The notes under the pieces: generated by a model
Database searches by the model: none
The model's input: the letters and a program-made list of their open reading frames with translations, nothing else
What the model was told of the DNA's origin: nothing
In this document: piece by piece, positions 1-8,045 of the stretch
Layout of the letters: every line of letters starts with the position of its first letter
Numbering within the stretch: position 1 is the stretch's first letter
Program-made: the position numbers and the translations under genes
NCBI GenBank assembly: GCA_031548885.1
Contig: JAVBQO010000004.1
Span: forward strand, 36,430 to 100,429
DNA length: 64,000 nucleotides
DNA from: JAVBQO01 sp031548885
Lineage (GTDB): Bacteria; Patescibacteriota; Saccharimonadia; Saccharimonadales; Saccharimonadaceae
Direction: 5' to 3'

Positions 1-241
1 CTATATCGTAATTCTGGCATTTGCTTAGCAAAAACTGCGCACGCTTTGATTCATACGAATCGTCATTTACGCCAAACGAACGATTCAAATCACGATTCAT
101 GAAGCGCCGATTCTGCCAAGTTGCGGCGGGGTTTGCAATTATCGTATCGATATTTGCGACAGGATTGTTTCGCAGTGATTTCACAACGTCTATACCCAAT
201 GGCTCGTTGCCGTGCATACCGCCAATAACCAAGATTCTCAT
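1..241 (-). CDS. Succinylglutamate desuccinylase/aspartoacylase-like protein (partial)
   Basis: This is the N-terminal 80 residues of a gene cut by the window edge. The protein begins MRILVIGGMHGNEPLG. HGNE matches the zinc-binding HxxE of the AstE/AspA branch of the M14 metallocarboxypeptidase fold, and the later RFMNRDLNRSF matches its DLNR substrate-binding strip. Members remove acyl groups from amino acids or peptides. Its ATG overlaps the TGA of the upstream gene (ATGA, 238-241), so the two are probably translationally coupled. The C-terminal metal ligand and catalytic Glu are outside the window, so substrate and activity cannot be judged. The family call is fairly firm. Confidence 0.75.
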   Translation of the reverse strand, partial: MRILVIGGMHGNEPLGIDVVKSLRNNPVANIDTIIANPAATWQNRRFMNRDLNRSFGVNDDSYESKRAQFLLSKCQNYDI

Positions 242-879
242 TTCGCACTCCCGTCGATGATGGCGAAATCACGCCAGTCTGGAACGTCCAGTTTTCGCTT
301 TAGGATGGTGGCGTTTTTGCCGAAATCACGCTCGCTGGCTCGTAGCATCGCTGGATTGATTGTTCGAAACGCAAGCGTCGGCACGTCAAGCTGCGCCATC
401 ATGCCGCAAACAAAAGAGCCAAAATTTCGCAAATTTCCACGTGGCCGAGCCTGTAAATCCGCGAAAACCTCGTCAAGCCAAATTATTGGCGACACAATGT
501 TTGTTTCGATCCAATCTTGCATCGTGTCGTCCGAATATTTATTTTCCGCAATAGTGTCCGGTGTTGTAGCATAAGCCACTGCGGCGAGCGCTATTCTTCC
601 AGAAAATTGTTCGGTGTACCAAGAACTATTTTTTGATTCGTAGCTGGCGAATAATTCAGTTAGATATGTGGTAGAATATGCTGGATCGACAACCTGCTCG
701 CTGCATGTTCCGCAAGTTAACCCGGGTCCTGTGGCGGAAAATCCGCTGGCGCATCGCGATGCGGGGTCTACGCATTTGCCGCGCTCAAACCAGGGCGGGC
801 CAGCGAATGCGGATCGATACGTTTCGGCAAGCTCATTATAAAATGGCCGAATGTCCGTTGATGAGTAAAATTTTTCCAT
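238..879 (-). CDS. GNAT-like N-acetyltransferase with a Cys-rich insert
   Basis: This protein of about 213 residues resembles the GNAT fold. It has an opening FYNELAETYRSAFAGPPW, a central hydrophobic strand near residue 100, and a segment like motif A (DLQARPRGNLRNFG) followed by a LAFRTIN strand. Between residues 35 and 65 there are four cysteines (KC, RC, CGTC) that could hold a metal, which is unusual for GNAT enzymes. The acetyl-CoA pyrophosphate loop is degenerate, so activity is uncertain. Two in-frame ATGs exist, at 891 and 879. I chose 879 because GGAG lies 6 nt upstream and a TATATT -10 at 895-900 would start RNA near 888, after the first ATG. It is coupled to the partial acylase gene by an ATGA overlap. 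Confidence 0.6.
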   Translation of the reverse strand: MEKFYSSTDIRPFYNELAETYRSAFAGPPWFERGKCVDPASRCASGFSATGPGLTCGTCSEQVVDPAYSTTYLTELFASYESKNSSWYTEQFSGRIALAAVAYATTPDTIAENKYSDDTMQDWIETNIVSPIIWLDEVFADLQARPRGNLRNFGSFVCGMMAQLDVPTLAFRTINPAMLRASERDFGKNATILKRKLDVPDWRDFAIIDGSAK

Positions 880-901
880 AAATTTCTCCATTAAAATATA
901 A

Positions 902-948
902 AGTAAAACGCCAGCCTGCGCTGACGAAAAACATCAAAGCAGGCTGGC
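902..948 (-). terminator. Rho-independent terminator of the TrpR-like gene
   Basis: A perfect 10-bp inverted repeat, GCCAGCCTGC (910-919) and GCAGGCTGGC (939-948), encloses a 19-nt loop. Read on the minus strand it is followed by TTTTACTT. The stem begins at the stop codon of the TrpR-like gene. Confidence 0.8.
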
Positions 949-1250
949 TATTGATGTCTGTGATGTTGGTTTATGGCAGTAGAGTAGCCGCCCGTGCCGG
1001 TTTTGATCCATTCACTAATGCGTGCGATAGTTCGCGTGCTGAGTCCGGTTTTCGCAGAAATTTCGGTATATGGAACTTTGTCGAATAGCATTTTGGCTGC
1101 CGCAAAACGAGCGCTAACTTCAGTTATTTCGCTCTCTGTCATGACGTCGCGTAGAAATTTTTGCATGAGTCCTGTCGAATTGATTTCGCAAAGAATCGTC
1201 GCGAATTCGCGAGGATATTCTTTGCTCCAGACGGTGCTCGAGTTTGACAT
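948..1250 (-). CDS. YerC/YecD-type TrpR-like DNA-binding protein
   Basis: This 100-residue all-helical protein belongs to the YerC/YecD group of the TrpR superfamily, small homodimeric helix-turn-helix DNA-binding proteins. Residues 30-80 hold the family core: LRDVMTESEI, then RFAAAKMLFDKVPYTEISAKTGLSTRTIARISEW, in which PYTEISAKTGLSTRTIARIS is the helix-turn-helix. The His-rich tail is not part of the domain. It is divergent from the laccase-domain gene with 51 bp between starts, and it ends in its own terminator. Regulatory targets are unknown. The family is often annotated as a tryptophan-repressor relative, but tryptophan binding is not established. Confidence 0.85.
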   Translation of the reverse strand: MSNSSTVWSKEYPREFATILCEINSTGLMQKFLRDVMTESEITEVSARFAAAKMLFDKVPYTEISAKTGLSTRTIARISEWIKTGTGGYSTAINQHHRHQ

Positions 1251-1301
1251 GGCTATAATTTACCAAAGTAAAGCGAAATAATCAAGTGATAAAATGTACG
1301 T

Positions 1302-1991
1302 ATGAAAAATGAACCAATAATTTTCGCGAATGACGTGGTAATTGGGTTGTCGACAATCGCCGACGGCAACATGAAAGCCGTCGATCCGCGCGACGAAAAC
1401 GAAGTTGCGAAAAACCAAAAGACATTTTTAAGCCGTACCGGTTTTGCTCCGTCCGAAACGATGATGATTTGGCTTGACTACGACAAAACTGATTTTTGTC
1501 GGTACGAAATCGTTACGAAAAATGCCGAACACAAAAATATGCGAAAGATCGTCGGCGTTGACGGTTTGGCGACGACTGCGAAAAATCTGGCGATTTTCTT
1601 GCCGCTGGCCGATTGTCTGGGCGCGGTCATCTACGATCCGAAAAATCACGCGCTGATGGTTTCGCATCTGGGCCGACATTCCGCCGAACAGTTCGGCGCA
1701 CGAAAATCAATCGAATTCATGACGAATCAGTTCGGCACCAACCCGCGTGACGTACGAATTTGGCTGAGTCCGACGGCCGGCGCGAAAAATTATCCGTTGT
1801 TTGCGTTTGATAATCGTAGTTTGCGTGACGTGAATGTCAGGCACTTTTCGCAGTCTGGTGTTTTGCCGGAAAAAATCAGCGGCGGCGAGATTGATACGAC
1901 GACTGACGAGAATTACTTTTCGCATAGCGTAGCGCAAAAAACTGGCGTCGATTTGGGCAAACGCTTCGCAATTGTCGCGAAGCTACGGTAG
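1302..1991 (+). CDS. Laccase-domain (YfiH/PgeF, Cu-oxidase_4) protein
   Basis: The 229 residues match the YfiH/LACC1 family, which carries out zinc-dependent purine nucleoside conversions and has been described as polyphenol oxidase. The key block LPLADCLGAVIYDPKNHALMVSH (residues 99-121) supplies the conserved Cys and His. The usual HAGWRG is here HLGRHS, a notable change. A late SHSVAQKTGVDLGKRFAIVA corresponds to the C-terminal GR motif. The gene is leaderless: TAAAAT ends 6 nt before the ATG. The motif changes make the exact substrate doubtful, though the fold assignment is good. Confidence 0.75.
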   Translation: MKNEPIIFANDVVIGLSTIADGNMKAVDPRDENEVAKNQKTFLSRTGFAPSETMMIWLDYDKTDFCRYEIVTKNAEHKNMRKIVGVDGLATTAKNLAIFLPLADCLGAVIYDPKNHALMVSHLGRHSAEQFGARKSIEFMTNQFGTNPRDVRIWLSPTAGAKNYPLFAFDNRSLRDVNVRHFSQSGVLPEKISGGEIDTTTDENYFSHSVAQKTGVDLGKRFAIVAKLR

Positions 1992-2036
1992 TCGCTGGCT
2001 GGTTTTTGTATATTGGTTGTGCTAATATAGCGTCAT

Positions 2037-3722
2037 ATGATGTATGGTGCGCGTCGATTATCGGGACGTCGGATTGTTTTGCTGCTAGCGGCGTTTTTGC
2101 TAGCTGTCGCGTCAGTGATAAGCATCGGCGCAACGCGAAATTTCGCACATGCGTTGGGCAATTCGGCCGCAATTTCGCCCAATCAAGGCTCAATCGCTGG
2201 TGGCACCGAAGTCACCATCACTGGCCTGGGCTTCATCTCTGACGCAAAAATTGTTCAAGTCGCCGCCGGCAGCGACACTTCGTTTGCAGTGGATGATCAC
2301 GGAAATTTGTATGCGTGGGGTTCGAACTATGTCGGCATGCTAGGCGATGGAACGACCGGCCAAATCAATACACCGAAGAAAATTTCCGGTGGAACAATCC
2401 CTGGCTCAGCCTTGACGGCAGGCGTCAAAATCGTCAAAGTTGTGACGGGCGTTTACGGCACTGTCGCGCTTGATAGCAACGGCGACGTTTACGTTTGGGG
2501 TGCTGGTCCGCTGGGCAACGGCGATATCAACAGCTATAGCTTGCTACCGGTCAAAATTTCTGGTGGTGTTATCCCTGGTTCGGCTTTGGTCGACGGCGTA
2601 AGAATCGTTGACGCGTCGCTTATCGGTACCTCTGACGGGTTGCTTGTCGATGACGAGGGCGATTTGTACGGTTGGGGTCAGAATTCCAGCGGCGAGTTGG
2701 GCGACGGAACTAGCACCGAGCGTTCCGTGCCGATCAAACTGTCCGGCGGCGTCATCCCAGATTCAGCCTTGACGGAAGGCGTAAAGATAGTGCAAATAGC
2801 ATCCAAACTGTACGGATTCACGGCGGCGGTTGACGATCAAGGTAATCTTTACACGTGGGGTGTTAATTACAACGGCGAGCTGGGCAACGGAACGACCATC
2901 CACACTTCTTTACCAGCGGTAATTTCTGGCGGCGTCATTCCCGGATCCGCTCTGACGACGGGTGTCAAAATAGCTCAAGTCAGCATCGGCGAGGACGCCT
3001 TAGTCGCTCGTGACGAACAGGGAATCATCTATGTCTGGGGCTCAACCGGCTGGGGTCAGTTCGGCAACGGCGCACATTTTGCTGATAGCCCAGTGCCGAT
3101 TCAGATTTCCGACGGTGCTGTTCCAGGATCGATCTTGGACTCTGATGTCAAAATCGCCCAGGTGTCGGTCGGTTCATATAGCGTAGCCGCCATCGACGAC
3201 CAAAACAACGTTTACACATGGGGATACAGCGGCTACGGACTGGCTGGCAACGGAATGTTGACGGAAAATTTATTGCCAGTTTTGATTTCCGGTGGCGTCA
3301 TCTCGGGATCGGCCCTGGCTGCCGACGTCGTATTGGCTCAAATTGCGGTTGGCGTCAGTCACGCTATTGCCTTCGACGACCAAGGAGCTGTCTATGGATG
3401 GGCACTCAACAACGTAGGCCAATTGGGTCAAGGTGCGTCTGGCCCGGAAAATTGCTGGGGGAGCGGGTGCGCCAAAGTGCCGATCGAAATCTCCGGTTTT
3501 GATCCGGACACCGACACGGTTGTATCGGTAAGATTCGGCGATGTGGAATGTACGGATTTGCAGGTTATTTCCGATACAGAATTGACTTGTCGCGTGCCGG
3601 CGCGTGCGGCGGGGCGCGTTGACGTGACGCTGACGACGCAGCTGGGCGAGACGCTGGCCATCAATGGCTATACGTATCTTGACGAAACCATTCCCGGCGT
3701 GCCAAATACCGGCCGCTTCTAG
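2037..3722 (+). CDS. Secreted RCC1 seven-repeat propeller protein inside an IPT/TIG domain
   Basis: This 561-residue exported protein has an arginine-rich N-terminus and a hydrophobic signal segment (residues 13-31). Seven RCC1-type repeats follow, each about 60 residues with the pattern DDxGNLYxWGxNxxGxLGDG, which is enough for a closed seven-bladed propeller. Flanking them are two halves of one IPT/TIG immunoglobulin-like domain: ISPNQGSIAGGTEVTITGLG before blade 1, and VRFGDVECTDL through NGYTYLD after blade 7. The chain ends VPNTGRF, which resembles a sortase motif but lacks the membrane anchor that should follow. A surface adhesion or binding role is inferred, not shown. The gene is leaderless (TAATAT, 8 nt). 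The octamer TTGCGAAA is absent here. Confidence 0.85.
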   Translation: MMYGARRLSGRRIVLLLAAFLLAVASVISIGATRNFAHALGNSAAISPNQGSIAGGTEVTITGLGFISDAKIVQVAAGSDTSFAVDDHGNLYAWGSNYVGMLGDGTTGQINTPKKISGGTIPGSALTAGVKIVKVVTGVYGTVALDSNGDVYVWGAGPLGNGDINSYSLLPVKISGGVIPGSALVDGVRIVDASLIGTSDGLLVDDEGDLYGWGQNSSGELGDGTSTERSVPIKLSGGVIPDSALTEGVKIVQIASKLYGFTAAVDDQGNLYTWGVNYNGELGNGTTIHTSLPAVISGGVIPGSALTTGVKIAQVSIGEDALVARDEQGIIYVWGSTGWGQFGNGAHFADSPVPIQISDGAVPGSILDSDVKIAQVSVGSYSVAAIDDQNNVYTWGYSGYGLAGNGMLTENLLPVLISGGVISGSALAADVVLAQIAVGVSHAIAFDDQGAVYGWALNNVGQLGQGASGPENCWGSGCAKVPIEISGFDPDTDTVVSVRFGDVECTDLQVISDTELTCRVPARAAGRVDVTLTTQLGETLAINGYTYLDETIPGVPNTGRF

Positions 3723-3754
3723 CAAAACTTATCAAAATCATCTAAAATAGCCAT

Positions 3755-5257
3755 GTGAGCAAAAAACCATATATCACGACCGCTATTCCATATGCCAACG
3801 CCAAGCCGCACATCGGCAACGCGATTGACTATTTGCTGGCGGATATTTGGGCGCGTTATCACAAACAAAACGGCCAGCCGGTGCGTTTTCAGGTTGGCGT
3901 GGACGAACATGGCAACAAAATTGCCGCCAAAGCCGCCGAAGCTAATTTGGATCCGAAAACCTATGTCGATCAAATGTACGGCAATTTCGAAAAGTTGATG
4001 ACAGCGGTCAAAGCCGACTACACCGATTTCATTCGCACCACCGACCCGGCGCACGAATCGCGTGTTCAGGCGATTTGGCAAAAACTGCAACCGTACATTT
4101 ACAAAGGCATCTACGAGGGTTGGTATTGCATTGGCTGCGAAAGTTTCGTCACCGACAAAGAAGCCGCCGCAACCGGCGGAATTTGCCCTGATCACCAAAC
4201 GCCGTATCAACGTTTATCCGAGGAAAACTATTATTTCAAACTGAGCGAATTCGGCTCGCAAATCAAACAAGCAATTGCCAGCGGCCACATGAAAATCTTG
4301 CCAAAATTCCGCGAAAACGAAATCATTTCGCTGATCGACAGCGGTCTGCGCGACGTCAGCGTCAGCCGTCCGCGCAAAAATCTGTCGTGGGGCGTGAGCG
4401 TTCCGGGCGACGATTCGCAGGTCATGTACGTCTGGATCGACGCCTTATCCAACTACATCACGGTGTTGGGCTATCCGGAGGATCCGTCGTATGCCGAATA
4501 TTGGCCGGCCGATGTGCAGGTTATTGGCAAAGATATTTTGCGATTTCACGCCGCGATTTGGCCAGCTATGTTGATTGGTTTAGACTTGCCATTGCCAAAA
4601 GTGCTGTTTACGCACGGTCACGTCACGGTTGGCGGCGCGAAAATGAGCAAAACCGTCGGCAACGTTATCGATCCGCTGGAAATTATCAATTCGTACGGTG
4701 TCGATGCTTTTCGCTATTATTTTTCGCGACATATTCCGACGTTCGACGATGGCGATTTCACATGGGAAAAATTTGAAAAAGCTTACAACGGCGAGCTGGC
4801 CAACGACCTGGGAAATCTGGTCAGCCGCGTTGCCAACATGATCACTCGCTATCAATCGGGTGTCATCGGCGACATCGAGGAATTCGCGCATGACACGCAG
4901 CCGTATTACGACGCGATGAACAATTTGCGATTTGACATCGCGATGGAGGAGATTTGGTCGGTGGTGCAAAACTTGAACCGATATTTGGAAATGGTCAAAC
5001 CGTGGCAGATCGCGAAAAAACTCGAAACCGACCCTGATGCCGAGGCGCATTTGGCCGAAGTTTTGAACTACGCGGCCGGCGGATTGTTGCTGATAGCGCA
5101 GCTGCTGTATCCGTTTACGCCCGATCTGTCGACCACCATCAAGGCGATTTTCGACCGCGGCGTCATCACGTCGCACGAAGGCGTGTTGTTTCCGAAAATG
5201 TACCTGCACACCGCTGATCCGAAACTTGCGAAAACGACGCCCGATGCAACTAGTTGA
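3755..5257 (+). CDS. metG: Methionyl-tRNA synthetase
   Basis: A class I synthetase of 500 residues that charges tRNA-Met. The HIGH motif appears as PHIGN near residue 19. A single zinc knuckle near residues 124-148 has ligands CxxC then CxxH. The KMSKS loop is AKMSKTVGNVIDP near residue 297. An anticodon-binding helical domain follows, with no C-terminal EMAP/Trbp111 dimerisation domain, so it is the short form. The start is GTG: the -10 TAAAAT (3743-3748) ends 6 nt upstream, which makes the mRNA leaderless. Its 3' end overlaps tatD by 14 nt, so metG and tatD are one operon. Confidence 0.97.
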   Translation: MSKKPYITTAIPYANAKPHIGNAIDYLLADIWARYHKQNGQPVRFQVGVDEHGNKIAAKAAEANLDPKTYVDQMYGNFEKLMTAVKADYTDFIRTTDPAHESRVQAIWQKLQPYIYKGIYEGWYCIGCESFVTDKEAAATGGICPDHQTPYQRLSEENYYFKLSEFGSQIKQAIASGHMKILPKFRENEIISLIDSGLRDVSVSRPRKNLSWGVSVPGDDSQVMYVWIDALSNYITVLGYPEDPSYAEYWPADVQVIGKDILRFHAAIWPAMLIGLDLPLPKVLFTHGHVTVGGAKMSKTVGNVIDPLEIINSYGVDAFRYYFSRHIPTFDDGDFTWEKFEKAYNGELANDLGNLVSRVANMITRYQSGVIGDIEEFAHDTQPYYDAMNNLRFDIAMEEIWSVVQNLNRYLEMVKPWQIAKKLETDPDAEAHLAEVLNYAAGGLLLIAQLLYPFTPDLSTTIKAIFDRGVITSHEGVLFPKMYLHTADPKLAKTTPDATS

Positions 5258-5996
5258 TACGCATTGCCACATTCACGAAAAATCATACCCGTTGAATCCG
5301 GATGAAGTTTTGGCGCGCGCTGCGGCCGCTGGCGTGACACGCGTCATTTGTGTCGGCACTGATTCGCAGAGTTCGATCGACGCGGTTGAGTTTGCGAAAA
5401 CCCGCGAAAACCTCTATGCGATCGTCGGCGTTCATCCGCACGAAGCCAAATTCGGCGTTGGCGTGGTGCCGGATCTATTGGCCGAAAATCCGGAAATTGT
5501 CGGTGTTGGCGAAATCGGTTTAGATTATTTCTATAATCATTCGCCGCGCCAGCAACAGATCGAAATCCTGAACCAGCAAATCGAATTGGCGCTGAAATAC
5601 GACAAGCCGATTTCGTTTCATGTCCGAGATAGTTTTGACGATTTCTGGCCGATTTTCGACAATTTTCGCGGCGTGCGCGGCGTGGTGCATAGCTACACCG
5701 ATTCGATGGAAAACCTGGAAAAAGCGCTGGCGCGAAATCTGTACATCGGCGTCAACGGCATCGCCACATTTTGCAAAGTTCGCGAACAATGCGAAATGTA
5801 CAAACAGATTCCGTTGTCAAACTTACTACTGGAAACTGACGCGCCGTTCTTGACGCCGATACCGAACCGTGGTAAAGTGAATGAACCAGCTTCTGTGAGG
5901 GTGATTGCTGAGTTTCTGTCCGAGCTTTATCAAACTGATTTGATGACGTTCGCGCAGACAACTTCGTCGAACGCCGAGAAGCTGTTTTCTATTTAA
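5244..5996 (+). CDS. tatD: TatD-family metal-dependent DNase
   Basis: A 250-residue TIM-barrel hydrolase of the TatD family, involved in 3'-5' DNA processing. Visible metal and catalytic residues are the N-terminal THCHIH, VGVHPHE, EIGLDYFYNH (catalytic Glu), FHVRDS, VHSYTD and the terminal LETDAPFLTP aspartate. I start at the ATG giving MQLVDTHCHIH, because that is the family's natural N-terminus. A longer in-frame start 18 nt upstream adds only an arginine-rich stub. It overlaps the metG stop by 14 nt and is presumably co-translated. Confidence 0.95.
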   Translation: MQLVDTHCHIHEKSYPLNPDEVLARAAAAGVTRVICVGTDSQSSIDAVEFAKTRENLYAIVGVHPHEAKFGVGVVPDLLAENPEIVGVGEIGLDYFYNHSPRQQQIEILNQQIELALKYDKPISFHVRDSFDDFWPIFDNFRGVRGVVHSYTDSMENLEKALARNLYIGVNGIATFCKVREQCEMYKQIPLSNLLLETDAPFLTPIPNRGKVNEPASVRVIAEFLSELYQTDLMTFAQTTSSNAEKLFSI

Positions 5997-6040
5997 ACAA
6001 ACACCGAAAATCATCAAATGTAATTTGATAGGAGTTTGTT

Positions 6041-6370
6041 TTGGCTGAAGATTACCGCCCAAATCCAGAAACTATTCTTGAACAGCAACAAAATTTGTTG
6101 CGTGCCGCTTCGCTTCCATACAATCATTTTGCCGAGAGAATTAAGCCTGGCGACGGCGTGAAAGCCAACAGGACTTTTACTGACAAAACTATTGCCGATG
6201 CCGAATATGCAAATAGCAAACTCGACAAACGTTTTGAGCACGAAACGCCCACGAACAAACCAAACATTGACGTCAGGAATGTTGAGTTAGCGAAAGATGT
6301 GGCGCAAATTGGCGCGAATCTGGTGCGAATACGCCAGGCGCGTCAATCCGAATTTGACCTCGCGGCGTAG
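6041..6370 (+). CDS. Conserved-looking hypothetical protein, 109 aa
   Basis: I do not recognise this family. The start is TTG, with a clear AGGAG Shine-Dalgarno at 6030-6034, 6 nt upstream. The protein is soluble, charged and mostly helical, and ends in an amphipathic helix (ELAKDVAQIGANLVRIRQAR). It has no membrane segment or cysteine. The next gene starts 12 nt downstream but has its own -10 box, so the two may be read from separate promoters. Composition is native-like. Confidence 0.6.
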   Translation: MAEDYRPNPETILEQQQNLLRAASLPYNHFAERIKPGDGVKANRTFTDKTIADAEYANSKLDKRFEHETPTNKPNIDVRNVELAKDVAQIGANLVRIRQARQSEFDLAA

Positions 6371-6382
6371 TATAATGTAACT

Positions 6383-6790
6383 ATGGCGATTTTATCAAAA
6401 GTCAAAAAACTGTTAGTTGGCACGGCGACAACTTCGACGGAGCGGCCGCTCAAACATCTGACCGAACGCGATTTAATTAACGCCGAAAGCGAAATTGGTC
6501 GGCAACTGTTCGGCTCGATTCCGGATGGTCATCGTCGCGAATTTTTCTGTCTCGACCAACACACCTGGGTGTGGCACGAAGAATGGAAACAAGATAAACA
6601 AACTGTGTCACAAACCACGCGCTACGAAATTCGCCCGAACGGCATTATCAAAGTCGGCGACGGCGGTCAGTACAAATACGTTGAAGGCGCTGAACTGGAG
6701 AATCTGGTGCTGGCGATGCGCCTTTATTACGAGCAAGTTATGCGCGGCCTCTACAACATCGATCCATACACTGGACAAAAGTTGGTATAA
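6383..6790 (+). CDS. Hypothetical protein, 135 aa
   Basis: I do not recognise this as a named family. The soluble protein opens with a basic amphipathic stretch (LSKVKKLLV) and has a middle rich in aromatic residues (FFCLDQHTWVWHEEW, RYEIRPNGIIKVGDGGQYKYV) suggesting a small beta-barrel or SH3-like fold. It ends LYNIDPYTGQKLV. A TATAAT (6371-6376) ends 6 nt before the ATG, so the mRNA is leaderless. It lies directly before the cysteine desulfurase with 7 nt between, but that gene has its own -10 within this gene's 3' end. Confidence 0.6.
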   Translation: MAILSKVKKLLVGTATTSTERPLKHLTERDLINAESEIGRQLFGSIPDGHRREFFCLDQHTWVWHEEWKQDKQTVSQTTRYEIRPNGIIKVGDGGQYKYVEGAELENLVLAMRLYYEQVMRGLYNIDPYTGQKLV

Positions 6791-6797
6791 TTAGTAC

Positions 6798-8045
6798 GTG
6801 ATATATTTGGATTACGCGGCGGCAACGCCGATGGACGAACGGGTTTTGGCGGCTATGACGCCGTATTTTTGCGATGATTTTTATAATCCGTCAGCCAGTT
6901 ATTTGGCTGCGAAAAAGGTCCGCGACGATTACGAAAACGCCAAACATTCGATTGCGAAAATCATCGGCGCACGACCGACGGAAATTGTTATGACGGCTGG
7001 CGCGACCGAATCGATCAATTTGGCGCTGAACGTTGATGGCGAAATTATTACCACGGCGATCGAACACCCGGCGGTTTTGGAGACGGCGAAAAATCACGAT
7101 CGTCATCTCGACCCCGCCTCTTCGCAAACCCTTTCCCAAAAGAGGCAAGTAGCGCCTGAGACGGCTTCATGGACAGCCTCTTTTGCGAAAGGTTCACGAG
7201 CGGCGGCTGGCGAAAATACGAAAATCATCGGCGTAAATGCGAAAGGTCGCGTTGACCCGGCCGAAATCACGAAAAGTATCACTGACAAAACAACGTTAAT
7301 TTCGGTCGGCTACGCCAACAGCGAAATCGGCACCGTGCAGCCGATTCGCGAAATCGCCGAAATCGTAGCCGGTGTTCGCGAAAAACGCTTGGCAAATGGT
7401 TCGAAAAAACCGATTTATTTGCACGTCGACGCTTCGCAGGCGGCCGGATTGCTCGATCTCAGCGTGGCTCGGTTGAACGTTGACATGATGACGCTGAACG
7501 CCGGGAAATGCTACGGACCAAAGCAAGTTGGGTTGCTGTATGTGCGAACCGGCGTGATCGTGAAGCCGCTGTTTTTCGGCGGCGGCCAGGAAAACGGCCT
7601 GCGCAGCGGTACAGAAAATGTCGCCGGCGCGATCGGTTTTGCGCGGGCGCTGGAACTGTGCGAAAAAAAGCGCAAAGGCGAGGTGAAGCGACTGGGAGAT
7701 TTGCGAAATAATTTAGCAAAGTATTTGACTGAAACTTTTCCCGACATCCAAATTAACGGCGATCAAAAGCATCATTTATCGAATATCCTGAACATTTCGT
7801 TGCCTGGTCTGGACGGCGAACGCGCGGTATTCGCATTGGATTTGAAAGGTGTGATGGTTGCGACCGGATCGGCTTGCGCGGCAAACAAAGGCACGCGCAG
7901 TCACGTTCTGGCGGCGATCGGCTTGCCCGACAAAATGATCGACGGCAGTTTGCGAATTTCGCTGGGACGATTCACGACCGAGCAGGAAATTGCGGAATTG
8001 AAGCCGATCCTGCGCGAAGTTTTGGAGCGTGAGCGGTATGCTTAA
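6798..8045 (+). CDS. iscS: Cysteine desulfurase (NifS/IscS family)
   Basis: This PLP enzyme takes sulfur from cysteine as a persulfide. Residues: N-terminal YLDYAAATP, GATESINLAL (PLP phosphate site), HVDASQAAG (PLP-ring Asp), NAGKCYGPKQVG with the Schiff-base Lys near 235, and GSACAANKG with the sulfur-accepting Cys near 358. The usual SxHK before the lysine reads NAGK here. Compared with the family, about 34 extra residues (roughly 104-138) are present. They are encoded by a palindromic insert described separately. The start is GTG, leaderless (TATAAT, 6 nt). mnmA, an acceptor of this sulfur for tRNA thiolation, lies two genes downstream in the same run. Confidence 0.93.
   Translation: MIYLDYAAATPMDERVLAAMTPYFCDDFYNPSASYLAAKKVRDDYENAKHSIAKIIGARPTEIVMTAGATESINLALNVDGEIITTAIEHPAVLETAKNHDRHLDPASSQTLSQKRQVAPETASWTASFAKGSRAAAGENTKIIGVNAKGRVDPAEITKSITDKTTLISVGYANSEIGTVQPIREIAEIVAGVREKRLANGSKKPIYLHVDASQAAGLLDLSVARLNVDMMTLNAGKCYGPKQVGLLYVRTGVIVKPLFFGGGQENGLRSGTENVAGAIGFARALELCEKKRKGEVKRLGDLRNNLAKYLTETFPDIQINGDQKHHLSNILNISLPGLDGERAVFALDLKGVMVATGSACAANKGTRSHVLAAIGLPDKMIDGSLRISLGRFTTEQEIAELKPILREVLERERYA
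7116..7193. repeat. Palindromic in-frame insertion within the cysteine desulfurase gene
   Basis: Two 17-bp arms, 7130-7146 and 7176-7192, are inverted copies with one mismatch. The right arm contains TTTTGCGAAA and the left the mutated TTTCCCAAAA. A smaller repeat, GCCTCTT (7116-7122) with AAGAGGC (7140-7146), forms an alternative hairpin. The segment codes in frame for a Ser/Ala/Gln-rich linker lying between a family helix and the VNAKGRVDP strand, where desulfurases have no such insert. Confidence 0.7.

Noticed and set aside
1243..1259. TTGACA followed by TATAAT before the laccase-domain gene
   Set aside because: The spacer is only 5 bp, so they cannot form one promoter. The TAAAAT at 1290-1295 fits the leaderless pattern instead.
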